Assembly: GCA_900642245.1 (NCBI GenBank)
Contig: CAAAJI010000072.1
Span: 6,086 to 70,085 of the forward strand
Length of the DNA stretch: 64,000 nucleotides
Direction of reading: 5' to 3'
From: Fragilaria radians
Taxonomy: Eukaryota; Bacillariophyta; Fragilariophyceae; Fragilariales; Fragilariaceae
Shown here one piece after another: positions 45,781-57,143 of the stretch. Under the pieces are notes generated by a model. It searched no databases, was not told where the DNA came from, and was given only the letters and a program-made list of their open reading frames with translations. Numbering within the stretch: position 1 is the stretch's first letter; each line of letters opens with the position of its first letter. A program made the translations under genes and the position numbers.

Positions 45781-48499
45781 TGAAACTGATTATGCCTACT
45801 CATTATCGCCGGTTAGTAGTGATGCATCATTTACATCATCGTTATCTCTCAATTGAAGGCAGCACTTACTAATGTTCATACAGCCTTTTGTGTGGAGAAC
45901 TCAAAGAACCAATTTACCTGGATCCCATTTTATGAACATATTTACATATCAGTCATGGCAATAAGACAATCGTGGAGGACATTCACTAATTTTACTCTGG
46001 AAAACTTGGATTCCAAGTTATGGCTGTTTGTTTTCAACGAGAAGCAGCCAATTAATCTATCTACTTATGATGCATGTTGATGCTACAAAATTGTAGGAAC
46101 AAATGTGTAAGCAGTTCAAGAAGTTATTTTGAAAACTGATGGCCTTTCTCCAATACACGTAGATCCCATATTGACGAAAGATCTCTGCGATTTATAATAG
46201 TCATTTAAATATAACAATAGTGATCACCCCTCGCTCTCGCTATGATTCTGGAAGAAGGGCATTACTGCTCTTGCTGTTGTTCCTCCTGCTCTAAAAAGTA
46301 ATGTAATTGTTCTTTGTTGGAACATCAAAGCAATTAAACCATAGGTCAAGCCTTTGCTAAACGGTTATAGTTCTGAAGTTATTGTTGGAAGTCAATATCA
46401 TAGTTCTGTTCACTTTAAGTACTTGAATTCTTTGCTCGTATGAAAATATAATTTACCTGATGTGAGTTTCAAAATTAAGCCAAGTAAAAGAGTTACAATA
46501 CTTACATTACTTTCAATCATAATTGGAAAATTGATCCGCTTATCATTATCGTCATTTAAATGCGTTTATATTCAATAATGAATAGTACAATTTGGATACT
46601 ATCATAAACCAGCCTTTAATACAGTTTAATGTTTAACATAAATAGCAATATATCTACATTTTATTCCCCAGTGAGTGTTTCAATCGATCTTACAATTCAA
46701 GTGTGTACTAAACTGAAACCTTTAGGAACAAATTATATACTGCGTATGCTTTTTTGAGTTATTACAGCATAATCGTGGCAGCTTTACAGGATTGATAAAA
46801 CCATCCTCGATGTTTTCCTGGATAAGGTGGTACTTGGTGTCAACATTCCTGGTACTGACGCCTTTCTCAGCCACAAAAAATGCGCCATTGTTGTCCTTTC
46901 TAAATTGATTGGAAGGTTCGTTGACATTCCCAAGGTTTCAAGAAGATATTAAACAAATCGAATCTCCTCCAAAGCCTCTGACATACATTTTATATGCATT
47001 GCTGGTTGACAAAGTGCCTCCTTTCTTACCTATGAGTTCCAACTATTGGAACACCAAACAAGTACTTTCAGGACCCGGTGATACAAATACGATTCTCTGA
47101 ATATCCTAACTATTCAATTTTTAGACAAGAGCTCATATACTCCTGGAAATATATAACACTCTTAGCCTTAACTTGAAAGCAGCAAATTTTGCACAATCCA
47201 ATCTTACACATTTATCTTAAAATATTTCCATTTTCATATTGAAAATGATTTATCATTCCACGTGTAGCGGACTTCCACCAATTTCTTGGAACTCTAAACT
47301 AAACCACAAATAGCCATCCTTGGAGAAAAACAGCTTTCCTTATTTTCTTCGGTTCATTTGGGAGCTCTCTAAGCATTCTTTCTTCAAACTTCCATGAAGA
47401 AATGCAGTTTTGCAACATGGGCAAGCCTTCATTGCTTGCAGTGGTATTCCAAAGGCCACATTCTTTACAGTTAGGGCGAAATTTTCATTAATCTTGATCC
47501 CTAAGACATAGCCATATCCACATGATCTTGAGCACTCGTGTCCTCTTCACATATCCGATTTGTTGATTTTATTTCAAATCATCTTAAATTTGTCAATCTA
47601 AGCATCATCGCCTTCCCACTACCAAACGTATACCTACCTGATATAATCCATAGTTTGATGACAATAGTTGTCTGATGCTCCATGGCTTAAAATCCAAAAA
47701 TTTCCCTTCAAATTAGGACCATTCTAGTTTGAATAAAATGCTGCATAAACTGAAGATCCAGAAGCTGTTGATCTTCCATTATTGTATGCAATTGTTTCCC
47801 TTTTTCCATTAACATAAGACATTTTTTATCTGATTCCTTTTTGTAAAAAGTATCTGCTCCATTCTTTCTTCCTTGGTCCTTCCTCAGCATGTCATATACT
47901 TCTCAAGCCTTTCTCAGGTATAATATCAACCATTGAAATGAGTGGAAGGAAGGCCAACTCTTCATCTCTTTGATTGTTGTGCAAGATAACATCTCAAATC
48001 TGAAGTTCAATTCTTTACTCTGCTCATCAAATTCAAGTGGATTTCGCTTATTTTCATTCACATTTCTAACAGCCATTTAGAATCTAGATCATAAAACAAT
48101 CATTTGTCCTCGTTGATCCCATTTCTTCTATTTCCATTCTGACCTCTTTGAGGGTTGTTATCCAGGCATGGCGATCTTCATTTTTGCTCCAAAAGCTATG
48201 TCTGAATATTTTTTTGCTCTTTCTGATGTAGCCTCAAGCTTTTTCTTCAACCTCTCCTAAGCTGTTGTACCATTATCGTCTACAAAATCGTTGATCATGC
48301 ATCTTTTCACCATGTAAAATGCAATTTTACTGCATCACTTGCAATTACGTATTCCATAAAATCCAACTTTTGCACATCAAGCCCTCGAGTAGCTACAATG
48401 TATACTACTTTAGAGGATGCAGAATCAATAAAAACAACGAATACACTGCTATTTCACATCTGAGTCCGTGGGCATCAACAAACTCGCCATTTATAAGGT
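45781..48499. other. Spacer with unassigned frames
   Basis: Short frames (45853-46080, 46909-47100, 47708-47890) have no convincing motifs. Given the Copia relics on either side, this is probably decayed element sequence, but I cannot place domains in it. Confidence 0.4.
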
Positions 48500-49360
48500 A
48501 ATGACTTAATTTATCGGCAATTATCCTAATTGGATCAAAATTTAATTTGGAACCTATGCATTGGCTATAAAGAGGATCATGCCCCTTATACCATTAGAAT
48601 TTATTGTTCTGAGACCGATAAAGTCTTTCTACCTCGTAATGTTACAAAACGGTTTGAGTGGCACGGAAAGAGAGTAGGCGTAGAAGATATGGAGCATTTG
48701 AACAGCTTGAAGCCCTAAAGAAATCATCAATAATTACAGGGATTCATGCAACTGTGCAGCTTCTTGATGAAGATGGTCCCCATTTTCTTTCCGAAAAATG
48801 TATCAATGATGAACTTCCTCATCTTATTATTAATCCTTAATTTCTTCCATCAAGTTCATTAAAATCTATCTCTTATACAGACGCTAAAGATGAAACACCC
48901 ATAGAAACACAAGATGACGTAATGAACTCCCCTCAGCCCCGACATATGCTACTCTGCGAGATCAAGAGTCTTCAAACTTCTTACAAACCAATATGTCTCA
49001 AAACGATTTTCGATACAAACCTTCAACCAGCTGACTTTATCTTCAATGATCATAATGAATCATACCTTGGGGGATTGAGATATACAATTAATCGAGTATA
49101 GAAGGGCAAAGGTTCGAATTACGGGTTTTCTTGGTGCGATTTACTTGGCCTTCACCAATGACACCTTCAATTCCAGGCAAGATCATTGCTCTTCAGAATC
49201 TTATGCCACATGAGCTATTTGAAAGCCAGGTCAGAATGTGTTTTGTAAACAAAGTGCTACTCTGTCCAGATCAGAGGCAGAATATGTTGCATTGTCTTCT
49301 GAAATTGTTTTTTATCACTTCAGTACTGGTAGAAGTTCTGGGAAAGCACCTATACTTCCT
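48500..49360 (+). mobile_element. Degenerate Copia element fragment (integrase end and RNase H)
   Basis: Near 48548-48660 the stretch GYKEDHAPYTIRIY then FLPRNV and FEWHG matches the post-integrase region of Copia pol (GYxEGxxxYRIYxPExxxVxxSRDVxFxE type). At about 49260-49301, LSRSEAEYVALSS matches the Copia RNase H catalytic segment. The reverse transcriptase that should separate them is largely missing, and stops break the frame. This is a deletion-bearing relic. Confidence 0.7.
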
Positions 49361-50056
49361 AGTTTCTTGTGCGAAGAGTGAAATGGTTGTGGGAAAGAAT
49401 ATATCGATTGGTCAGAGAACAAATCATATTGACAGTTTTCAGGTTTCAGCAGTGATAAGGTCCAAGATGGTACTATCAACGTTATTTTTATTCCTAGTAG
49501 TTGCTTTTCATATTTATAAACCATTTAATCTGATTAAGATTTGGGGTATATCAAATATTGAAACATATATGAAACTGAAGAAGCCAAAGCTCAGTGTTTC
49601 TTGTTATATATGGTAGGCATGTTGTATGAATTTATATCAAGTGCTTTTGACCTTTTGATTTTATCCTGAGTCCATGTAAAAATTATATTAAAGGCTACTA
49701 GTAGTACTAGTACATACTTGTGACGACTCGTGAAACGTAGAACGTATGCTTCTCTGACGTATTTTCAAAATATTGTTGTGATTCCTAATTCCTAACACGA
49801 TATACTGACATTCGAAGTTCAACTGACAAAGATCGCAAAGCTAAAATATACCAGTTGGCTTCGTAGATTCTACGGGAAAGAGTTCGAAAACTGCGACATC
49901 ATCGGCATGCGTATCTTAGGATTAGTATCTAGCTCTGGTACTTGGTCAGGCTCTGACTTGTACCATCGAGTTACTCTGTCTTTTCTCCCCGTGGCCACTG
50001 ACTAGTCTGTCGTGTTTTTCCAATCGAATTCAAATTTCCATCAAAGCGAAGGCAAC
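49361..50056. other. Spacer upstream of the plastid-targeted gene
   Basis: Tail of the Copia relic and then AT-rich DNA. The last 100-150 bases should hold the promoter of the next gene. No element can be delimited. Confidence 0.4.
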
Positions 50057-50707
50057 ATGAAGTTTTCGTCTATCCTTTCCCTTCTTCTTCTTGGATCTGC
50101 TTCTGCCTTTTCTCCAGCTGTTCCAAGACAGCAACCTGCTACGATCGCTCTTCGAATGGCTGAAGATCCTGCCGGAAAATTGGTTCCCATTAAAGAAGAA
50201 ACAGTTGAATTTACTGCTGGGATCCTGGGAGGTGCTGCAGGTTTCTTGATCGGAGGACCTGTATTGGGAGCCGTCGGAGCAGCTGCAGCAAACTATGTTT
50301 CGAAGATGGATAATGATGTGTCTGAGGTAATCTCAGGAGTGTCGAAGACTTCCATTCAAGTTTACAATTACTTCTCCTCCTTGGATGCAAAGTACGAGAT
50401 TCTCAAAAAAGCTCAAACGTCATTGGAAGATTCTCTAACCAAGTTGAAATCCCAAGGATCAGTTGATCCAGAAACGGTCGAAAAAGTTGAAAATGCTTTG
50501 GCGGCTACCAAGAACAAGATCACTGAGATCAACGACGAATATGACCTAGTTGGTGCGGGAACCACAGCGCTCGGAGTCATTGGTGACTTGGTAGAGAAGG
50601 CCATCAAGAAAGCTGGAGAACTTAACGAAGAATACAAACTCTCTGACAAAGCAGTTGAAGCCCTCAGCAGCGCAGTGGAAAAGGCTAAAACAGCCGCCCA
50701 GCGCTAA
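50057..50707 (+). CDS. Plastid-targeted protein with glycine-rich membrane helix, unknown function
   Basis: This protein has 216 residues. The N-terminus MKFSSILSLLLLGSASAFSP is a signal peptide ending in an ASA-F cleavage motif, and a short basic transit-like stretch (VPRQQPATIALRM) follows. This bipartite ASAF leader directs proteins into diatom plastids. At about residues 55-82 lies a glycine/alanine-rich helix (GILGGAAGFLIGG, then LGAVGAAAANYV) with GxxxG-type spacing, likely membrane-embedded. The rest is amphipathic helix rich in Lys, Glu and Ala. No enzymatic motif is seen. A structural or thylakoid-associated role is a guess. An in-frame extension upstream lacks an earlier ATG. Confidence 0.8.
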   Translation: MKFSSILSLLLLGSASAFSPAVPRQQPATIALRMAEDPAGKLVPIKEETVEFTAGILGGAAGFLIGGPVLGAVGAAAANYVSKMDNDVSEVISGVSKTSIQVYNYFSSLDAKYEILKKAQTSLEDSLTKLKSQGSVDPETVEKVENALAATKNKITEINDEYDLVGAGTTALGVIGDLVEKAIKKAGELNEEYKLSDKAVEALSSAVEKAKTAAQR

Positions 50708-53629
50708 ATATTCGTTATGGTTTTCTCCGATTCTAAATGTAAATATCGTCGGGAGTGCGTTTTATAACCTATGATGTTCTTCTTGAAATGAACAAGTGTA
50801 CTTCCGAAGAGTTTGCATTTATGTCTTTTCCACGCCTTAGACAACATAATATAAGCTAGGACCGAAATTAAATATTTATCTCATTTAATAATTTCATTGA
50901 ATTTCTTTAGTTGAAAATATTGAGTATTTGCCCAACGATTGATACATTCTTGCCAGAAAAAGGTTTGGAGACTGTGCATGTTGAATCCTATTAAATCTCT
51001 CTAAGTTGGGTTTCTGTGCTACAGAGCGTACGTCAAAAAACAGAAAATACCTTTGTAATGATCTAAAAGATTTGTTTACTCATGTTAGGCTGAGGATTAT
51101 CAGCCCGTAAAAATATTACTTTGTGAAAAAACAATTTCTTACTTTAATGTCGACTATCCTCTATGAGATAGTATGTTAAAGAGGTTGAAATGGCCAATAT
51201 CATGACAGCCCTTTAATATGAAACACGCAATTGCGCTTTTCAAAAACCCATGAAATTATACAACAAGCACTAGCACAATTTATTGTGCATTCACTAGGCC
51301 CTATCAATTTGGACCTCACTGAGAAGAATTGGAAACTTGTCTATTGCACTAGCTCACTCCTGTAGCAAAGTATGAAATGCTTTCTTCTGTCTACCACAAG
51401 AATGATAACATGACTCACAGGTGACATAAAGATGCTCCATGCATGCATCTCTAGTGCCTCCAAACCATGTTTACTCAATGGCTTCTGCATGAATAGAGCA
51501 TTTCCCCTTTTTCTGAAAAAAGTTAAGTTCCTTTTTGTTTCTAATGAAAACAAAAGAAGTCATTAACAGCTATGCTCTAGGTAAAGCCATAATACATAAA
51601 AGTCACATCTGATTGTGAATACGCGTAAGTGAGGTAGTTATTTTGAAGCGGACCCACTTTTTCTAAACGATACCCAATCGAGCTCTGAGAATACAGCGTT
51701 GATGATAAACAACTAATGTCAGAAGGAAACAGTTTTAATTCACAAGTTTTATTTGGATGTTTAATTCCTTGAATAAATTCCTTTACTCGGCCCGTAAACG
51801 GAAATAAACAAGAAAGGAAAAAGAAAGGAACACTTTTTCAATTTTGTAAGTGCTTTATAATTAAATCTTTTTTTTCTGAGTATTTGCTTCTTTTGCTGAA
51901 CATGCATTATGTGGATATCATGATATCATCGAGTCATTGAACTTGATTATGAACTGTTTGCGGGGGGAGGTAGTGGCTCATTTATAGCTGGAAATATATA
52001 CGCTAAGAGCTCAACCTTTCTTTCCACTACGCGCAATAACCCATCCTCGTGTGTATGGAGAGTCAATTATGGAATATAGAAGCACAAATACTCAGTGTTG
52101 TTGACATCCTCACTGCTCTGTTGATCCTAATTCCACGTGTCAGGTATGCCGTCATAAAAAACAAGAATGTGTTTACGATGGAGGGCTGATGGAAGGTTTT
52201 TGTCAATTCCATCTCCTGGATTATCAGCAATTTGCGTCCTCTACCAAAAGCAACAACAAGGTAGAGAAAGAAAAAGTAAGTGTGGATTAAGACCTGGAAT
52301 TGAATCTTTGAATTTGAAAACCGTTTAAAACTATCAAATCTTGCGATTTGCCAAGAAGGAATAATTCATCCACTCATCATGAAGACAACTTTTCACGAAC
52401 ATTGTGCCCCAAAGAGGATGACCTTCCAGATAGAATCTGGAAATCACGTTCTCCCAGATTGCTACGGGAAGGTTGTGAGAGTTTTTCCAATAAAATGTCG
52501 CTTGTCCAAAGAATCTGTTGAGTGATATAACTGAGTTATGGAACTAACTGCTAATAAGCTTGAAAAATCTATATATGTTCATAACAGTACTGACATTTTA
52601 GATTTATTGCTCATACAGAGTAGAAGAATCTCTATCATAACTTTCTTCACTTAAATGGCTAAAAGGCACTTTATCTTATTTCAACCTTTTAGAAGACATA
52701 TCGTCGCGAGGTTGATATACATGCCTTGTACTAAACATCACATAAAAAGAAAATGTTCATTGTGAATCATGAGTTAGTGAGAGAGGACTAAGGTCCCGTT
52801 AAAAACCTCCTTTCCCTGAATTATTTATACGTATCTGAAGGTTTGAAACGATGTAAGGAATTCTCTCAGAAAAAGAATATCTGCGATATAATGCAACATT
52901 CAAATCTTTACAGAAGCCTATTGTAAAGTATCCTTGAGGCGCAAGCAAATGACGTATGAGAATCAATCATTGTTGGGACGCTTTCATGTACTCGAAAACA
53001 TGTAGGAATAAAGTATTCAGCAGCTAAATGAAATTTAACTCTTGACTCACTAAATTTGATTGATAAATTAAGGAAGCACCCTATCTTTGGGAAAAAGAGC
53101 TACAGTAGTGAGAGGAGGTAAGGAGAGATAAGTTGAACCTATTTTTTTCATAACCTTTGTGCCCTTGCACGGGAGACTACTTATTGTATTGACTAGAAAA
53201 AGAAACTGATTATTGGATAGTGAGCTATACTAAAATAATTGTATGAGTTAAAATTTTGAGACTAATAATTATTTGGTATTAAAACAGCTAGAATACGCTG
53301 CTTTCTTTGTTTTTGGTTCGGTTTCGTTACCCTCGGTCGTAATCGAGATATTAGTCTCATCCCTAAAGTACTTTCTTGAATCCTGTCGAGAAACCAAATT
53401 CTCGATTCCTTGGACTAGATTACCTATTGAACCACAATCCCTAGTTTAAATCAGCTTCCAAGCATTCTAAAAATTCCGTTATTTTCAAGGATGTGTGCCC
53501 CAAGCAGCAGATCAAATGGTTGATATCCATCTGGGGGATTTAAAACCTGATGCCATTCAAGGAACCTGCTAACAAAATAAACATGTGTTGGAACTTGTCA
53601 AAAGGTAGACCCTTACCTATTTTGAGCAC
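50708..53629. other. Long spacer with one Cys/His-rich frame
   Basis: Mostly AT-rich DNA without recognisable genes. The exception is the Cys/His-rich frame at 52069-52290, listed separately. Confidence 0.5.
52069..52290 (+). pseudogene. Cys/His-rich (zinc-binding-like) coding remnant with in-frame TGA
   Basis: The frame from ATG 52069 to TAA 52288-52290 has one in-frame TGA (52102-52104). It contains HPHCSVDPNSTCQVCRHKKQ, then ECVYDGG and FCQFHLLDYQQF. The Cys and His residues are spaced like a zinc-binding module. A good splice donor (AAA|GTAAGT) lies at 52276. It may be a broken gene, an exon, or a transposase tail. No family is assigned. Confidence 0.3.
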
Positions 53630-54183
53630 AATTTGAAGAATAGATTGGATACAGAAGATTCAGTGCTTAGATCTCTTGAAAGTAGCGGGGTAGGAAAAGG
53701 GCTTAGCATATATCCCTAAGCAAGCATTCCCCATAAAATGTTTTGTAGCAAAGTGGGGATTGCACATGGGTCATAAAATTTCTGCTCCAAACTTCGTTTT
53801 CAGCTGAATGACATCCAACCCTATTTCTTTTTTGCCTGAAGGGCCTCCAAACTAGTTAGATATGTATGAATTCATGGAACTGTTGGATCAAGCCACGGCT
53901 CCAGAGTAACATGACACAATGGTCAATGCAAGAATTACCGTTTTTGATATGTCATGAATGGAATGTATGCCTAATTTCAAACCAGTTTCCCACTGAACTA
54001 ATTGTTTTGCCTTATTGTAACGAGAGGACAAAGAAGAGGAAGAAAAGGAAGAGGATATTGTCTTCTTCCTCATCATCAACGTCGTCATTTCATCATGGCC
54101 ATGAAAGGCTGATAAGACTTCAAATGCCAAAAAAAAGGAAAAGGGAATCACTCCTCTCTACCAAAAAACAGTACAATCCTTAG
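53630..54183 (+). pseudogene. Decayed gag relic, family A
   Basis: Pieces follow the order of the intact gag at 378-1481. LNDIQPYFFF matches LNELNRYLMFF, and YEFMELLDQATAPE matches DEVIEILDQAKPPS. HDTMVNARITVFDM matches HEAMISANIDIFKM. The C-terminal PKKRKRESLLSTK matches PKKRKAESLLSTE almost exactly. Several stops and frame changes separate them, so it is a pseudogene. Confidence 0.75.
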
Positions 54184-54342
54184 CTCAATATACCTAAATT
54201 ATGCTCTTCTTTTTTCACTTTTTCTTTATTTTTTATTTCACTAATTATGCTTTGATATTTTCCTGTCACTCGACAATGTCTTAAAAGCCAGTCGTATCGA
54301 ATAGAATGATGTTGAAAGTTAGCTCGAAAAAGTTTAATTGGA

Positions 54343-54494
54343 GTCTTGATTTCCTAGCTCCACCTCTTGTTGTCAAGTAAAGTTTTGTGTCCGTTGTTAA
54401 TCTCGTAAAAAAATGCTTGTCTTGATTTCCTAGCTCCGCCTCTTGTTGCCAAGAAAAGTTTTGTATCCGTTGTTAATCTCGTAAAAAAATGCTT
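54343..54494. repeat. Tandem duplication, 2 x 76 bp
   Basis: Units 54343-54418 and 54419-54494 begin GTCTTGATTTCCTAGCTC and end in a run of A followed by TGCTT. They differ at a handful of positions. The pair sits about 190 bp upstream of the start codon of the polyamine fusion gene, in its likely promoter region. Confidence 0.9.
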
Positions 54495-54687
54495 GTCGTT
54501 TCAATTTGCACCCTAAAAAGTTAGCTTTGTGAGTTTTGTAACGGTAATTCTCAAGGATTGTATTGCTGTAGATTGCTGTACGTAATACCCTGAATAGCTG
54601 TAGAGGAGCGTTCTATATCTAAACTTTCATTGCTGGTCTCCAAAACCGTTGAGAATAAAAACACAAGATATTCCTCATCGTTTTACG

Positions 54688-56871
54688 ATGACACCTGATT
54701 CAACCAAGCGATATGCCATCGACATTCGAATCTTTCTGTTTACTATCACCACTGCCATGGTGATTGCCTTTGGTGCCGGAGTGTACTTTGGACCTGCAGA
54801 AATGCTGTCAACATCAAGTGAAGAATCATTATGGCACGTAAAGGAAAAACCTCTAGTAATCAAACGGCCATCCATTTCTACCAATGATAGTGCTCTTTAC
54901 GAACCATCTGGTCAACATTTGTTGGTGGATATCAAGAATGTAGAAGGAGCATTCTTGGATTCAGAAGAAAGACTAGCTCATGCTATGGTAGAATCTGTGA
55001 AGGCTGGTGGTTTAACTATGCTTTCTTATCATTGTCACAAGCTAATTCCCTCCGGTGTTTCTTGTGTTGGTGTTTTGTTGGAATCTCACATCTCTTTTCA
55101 TACTTGGCCTGATGATGGAGTCATTACTCTTGATCTCTTCACGTGTGGTGCAAATCCATTGTTGCCAGTTCTCCCTAAGATTGAGGAACTCTTTGCCATT
55201 GGTGAAAATACAGTAACCCAGTGGTCTCACGAAGTAAGAGGATTCCGTCTTGACAAAACTCAGGCTCATTATTTAGATCACTCGTCAGATCTAGCATATT
55301 GGGTCTTATCTCCTCTTGAAATGCATTCCAAGACAGAAATAGTATCGAAAAGATCGAAGTTTCAGCAAATCGACATCTGGGATATTGTTGAAGTCGACGA
55401 GGCTCCATCACATGAAGATGCCATCAAGCATAACCTACAACCTGGTGATCCACGTTGGTTAAGTCCCGAGCTCGTTAGTCCGGATCGACTCTTGTTCCTT
55501 GACGGAACCTTGCAGTCACTGAAGTCATCCGAACATGAATACCACGAGGCATTGGTACATCCAGCTATGTTTGCTCATCCTTGGCCTAAGCACGTAGCAT
55601 TGATTGGTGGGGGAGAAGGAGCAACGCTTCGTGAAGTTTTGAAGCATAAAACTGTCGAAACCGCGTCCATGATAGAGCTAGATGAAGAACTTGTCAATGT
55701 CTCAAAGGAATTTTTACCTTTCATGAATGATTGCTCAGATTTTATTGGGAGCTCTGCTCCCAACTGCTTCGACGATTCGCGCACCAGACTCATTTTCGAA
55801 GATGGTGTAAAGTGGTTCATTGATCGATATGGACCAGAACCTATACAACCTAAACCGGAGAATCTCTTTGATGTCATCATTCTTGACGCCCTTGATCCTG
55901 AAGATGACGCACAAGTTTCAGAAATGCTTTACAACAACGGAAACTTTGCAAATGCGCTCTTGACGTCGCTATCAGAAAATGGAGTGTTGATCATCCAAGT
56001 TGGAACTGCTCCAAACATTAATGAACCGAGACCGGATATCGGAGCTTACAAGAAACGTGAGAAAATGTTTCTCATGTTGGAAGCAAATGAAAACGTAAAA
56101 GCAATGTTTACATACGAAGAAGCACACTGCGGTTTTCTTGAACCTCATGCCTTCCTAGTGGTCTGCAAGAGCGCCACTTGTCGTGACCTCTGGTATCATG
56201 AGACGGATGCAATCGACTACAAAATATACGAACGAATTGTAAGAACTCATTCTAAAGAGAGAGCGTTGCTCCATTATGATGGTGCCACGCACCACACTTA
56301 TCGCTATCCACCTAAGGCTTGGGAGACAGTTTACTGTCGTCGTGAACCAACACCTTTCGAATGTTCTTACATTACCTTGGATCCAAATGTAGAAGTACAT
56401 GAGTATGTCTTTGATAATGAAGAGGCAGGATCCTTCAAGATCGAATTTTTGGGTCCAGACTCATCTGACCCTATCATTACAGCGTTATGTGATATTCCAA
56501 AGGGATCCTACATTATGCCTTCTCACTTGGCAAGTAGTCTCATTTTGGAGGGTATTGTAATCGAAAATCTTCGCAAAAATACTCTCGTTGACGGAAACGT
56601 CAAGGTTATCAGTGATGTACTTGAATTCGTCGACAAACATGGCCATCATTCTACTGAAGACGGATTGAATCACACTTATGTTGAGCTAGGGGCAACTGTC
56701 TTGATTCCAATCGACGCTGATAAAGCCAATGTGGGTCGCTGGATGCCTCGCCGACAACGGCCTGGTTTCTCGCCTGTCTATGATCGTCACCACTTGAGCT
56801 TTGACTTATTCCTTGAAGCCAAACGAGACATTCGCAAGGGAGAGGAGCTTTTCCGACTTCCAGATTCTTGA
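54688..56871 (+). CDS. Membrane-anchored AdoMet decarboxylase-aminopropyltransferase fusion with SET-like C-terminus
   Basis: This single-exon protein has 727 residues. A hydrophobic anchor lies at about 14-35 (IRIFLFTITTAMVIAFGAGV). Residues about 75-200 form a bacterial-type (class 1b) S-adenosylmethionine decarboxylase. Ser133 in LESHISFHTW would self-cleave to the pyruvoyl cofactor. His138 and Cys153 (FTCG) fall 5 and 20 residues later, the family's spacing. Residues about 280-500 form a spermidine-synthase-like aminopropyltransferase with GGGEGATLREVLKH (about 307-320) and the DALDPED loop. Residues about 560-727 recall a SET domain (DIPKGSYIM, then AKRDIRKGEEL) but lack its NHSC core. 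The fusion could make decarboxylated AdoMet and use it on site to extend polyamines inside the secretory pathway. The first ATG was chosen, because the upstream in-frame extension has none. Confidence 0.9.
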   Translation: MTPDSTKRYAIDIRIFLFTITTAMVIAFGAGVYFGPAEMLSTSSEESLWHVKEKPLVIKRPSISTNDSALYEPSGQHLLVDIKNVEGAFLDSEERLAHAMVESVKAGGLTMLSYHCHKLIPSGVSCVGVLLESHISFHTWPDDGVITLDLFTCGANPLLPVLPKIEELFAIGENTVTQWSHEVRGFRLDKTQAHYLDHSSDLAYWVLSPLEMHSKTEIVSKRSKFQQIDIWDIVEVDEAPSHEDAIKHNLQPGDPRWLSPELVSPDRLLFLDGTLQSLKSSEHEYHEALVHPAMFAHPWPKHVALIGGGEGATLREVLKHKTVETASMIELDEELVNVSKEFLPFMNDCSDFIGSSAPNCFDDSRTRLIFEDGVKWFIDRYGPEPIQPKPENLFDVIILDALDPEDDAQVSEMLYNNGNFANALLTSLSENGVLIIQVGTAPNINEPRPDIGAYKKREKMFLMLEANENVKAMFTYEEAHCGFLEPHAFLVVCKSATCRDLWYHETDAIDYKIYERIVRTHSKERALLHYDGATHHTYRYPPKAWETVYCRREPTPFECSYITLDPNVEVHEYVFDNEEAGSFKIEFLGPDSSDPIITALCDIPKGSYIMPSHLASSLILEGIVIENLRKNTLVDGNVKVISDVLEFVDKHGHHSTEDGLNHTYVELGATVLIPIDADKANVGRWMPRRQRPGFSPVYDRHHLSFDLFLEAKRDIRKGEELFRLPDS

Positions 56872-57143
56872 ACGTAATTGAGGTTTAGTAACACTTTAAA
56901 TCATTCAGTTGGAATCAACATTTTTCTGTTCATCCGATAAATCCTTCTTGATAGAGATATCTATTTTTGATCATTGTCAAACTTATTTAAATTATTCTTG
57001 AATTCATCGGAATTAGAGCCAAGGAAAATACATTTGTTTCAGCGGAAGTTGATTGATTCCCGCTACATTAACTTTTTTTCAAGTAACTCTAATGAATTCA
57101 AATCAGGGCAGAACAGAATTCGTTAATCCAACAATCGTCAAAA

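Noticed and set aside
52102..52104. TGA read as selenocysteine
   Set aside because: The surrounding motif is a zinc-binding type, I found no SECIS-like hairpin, and the frame is short. Decay or error is simpler.
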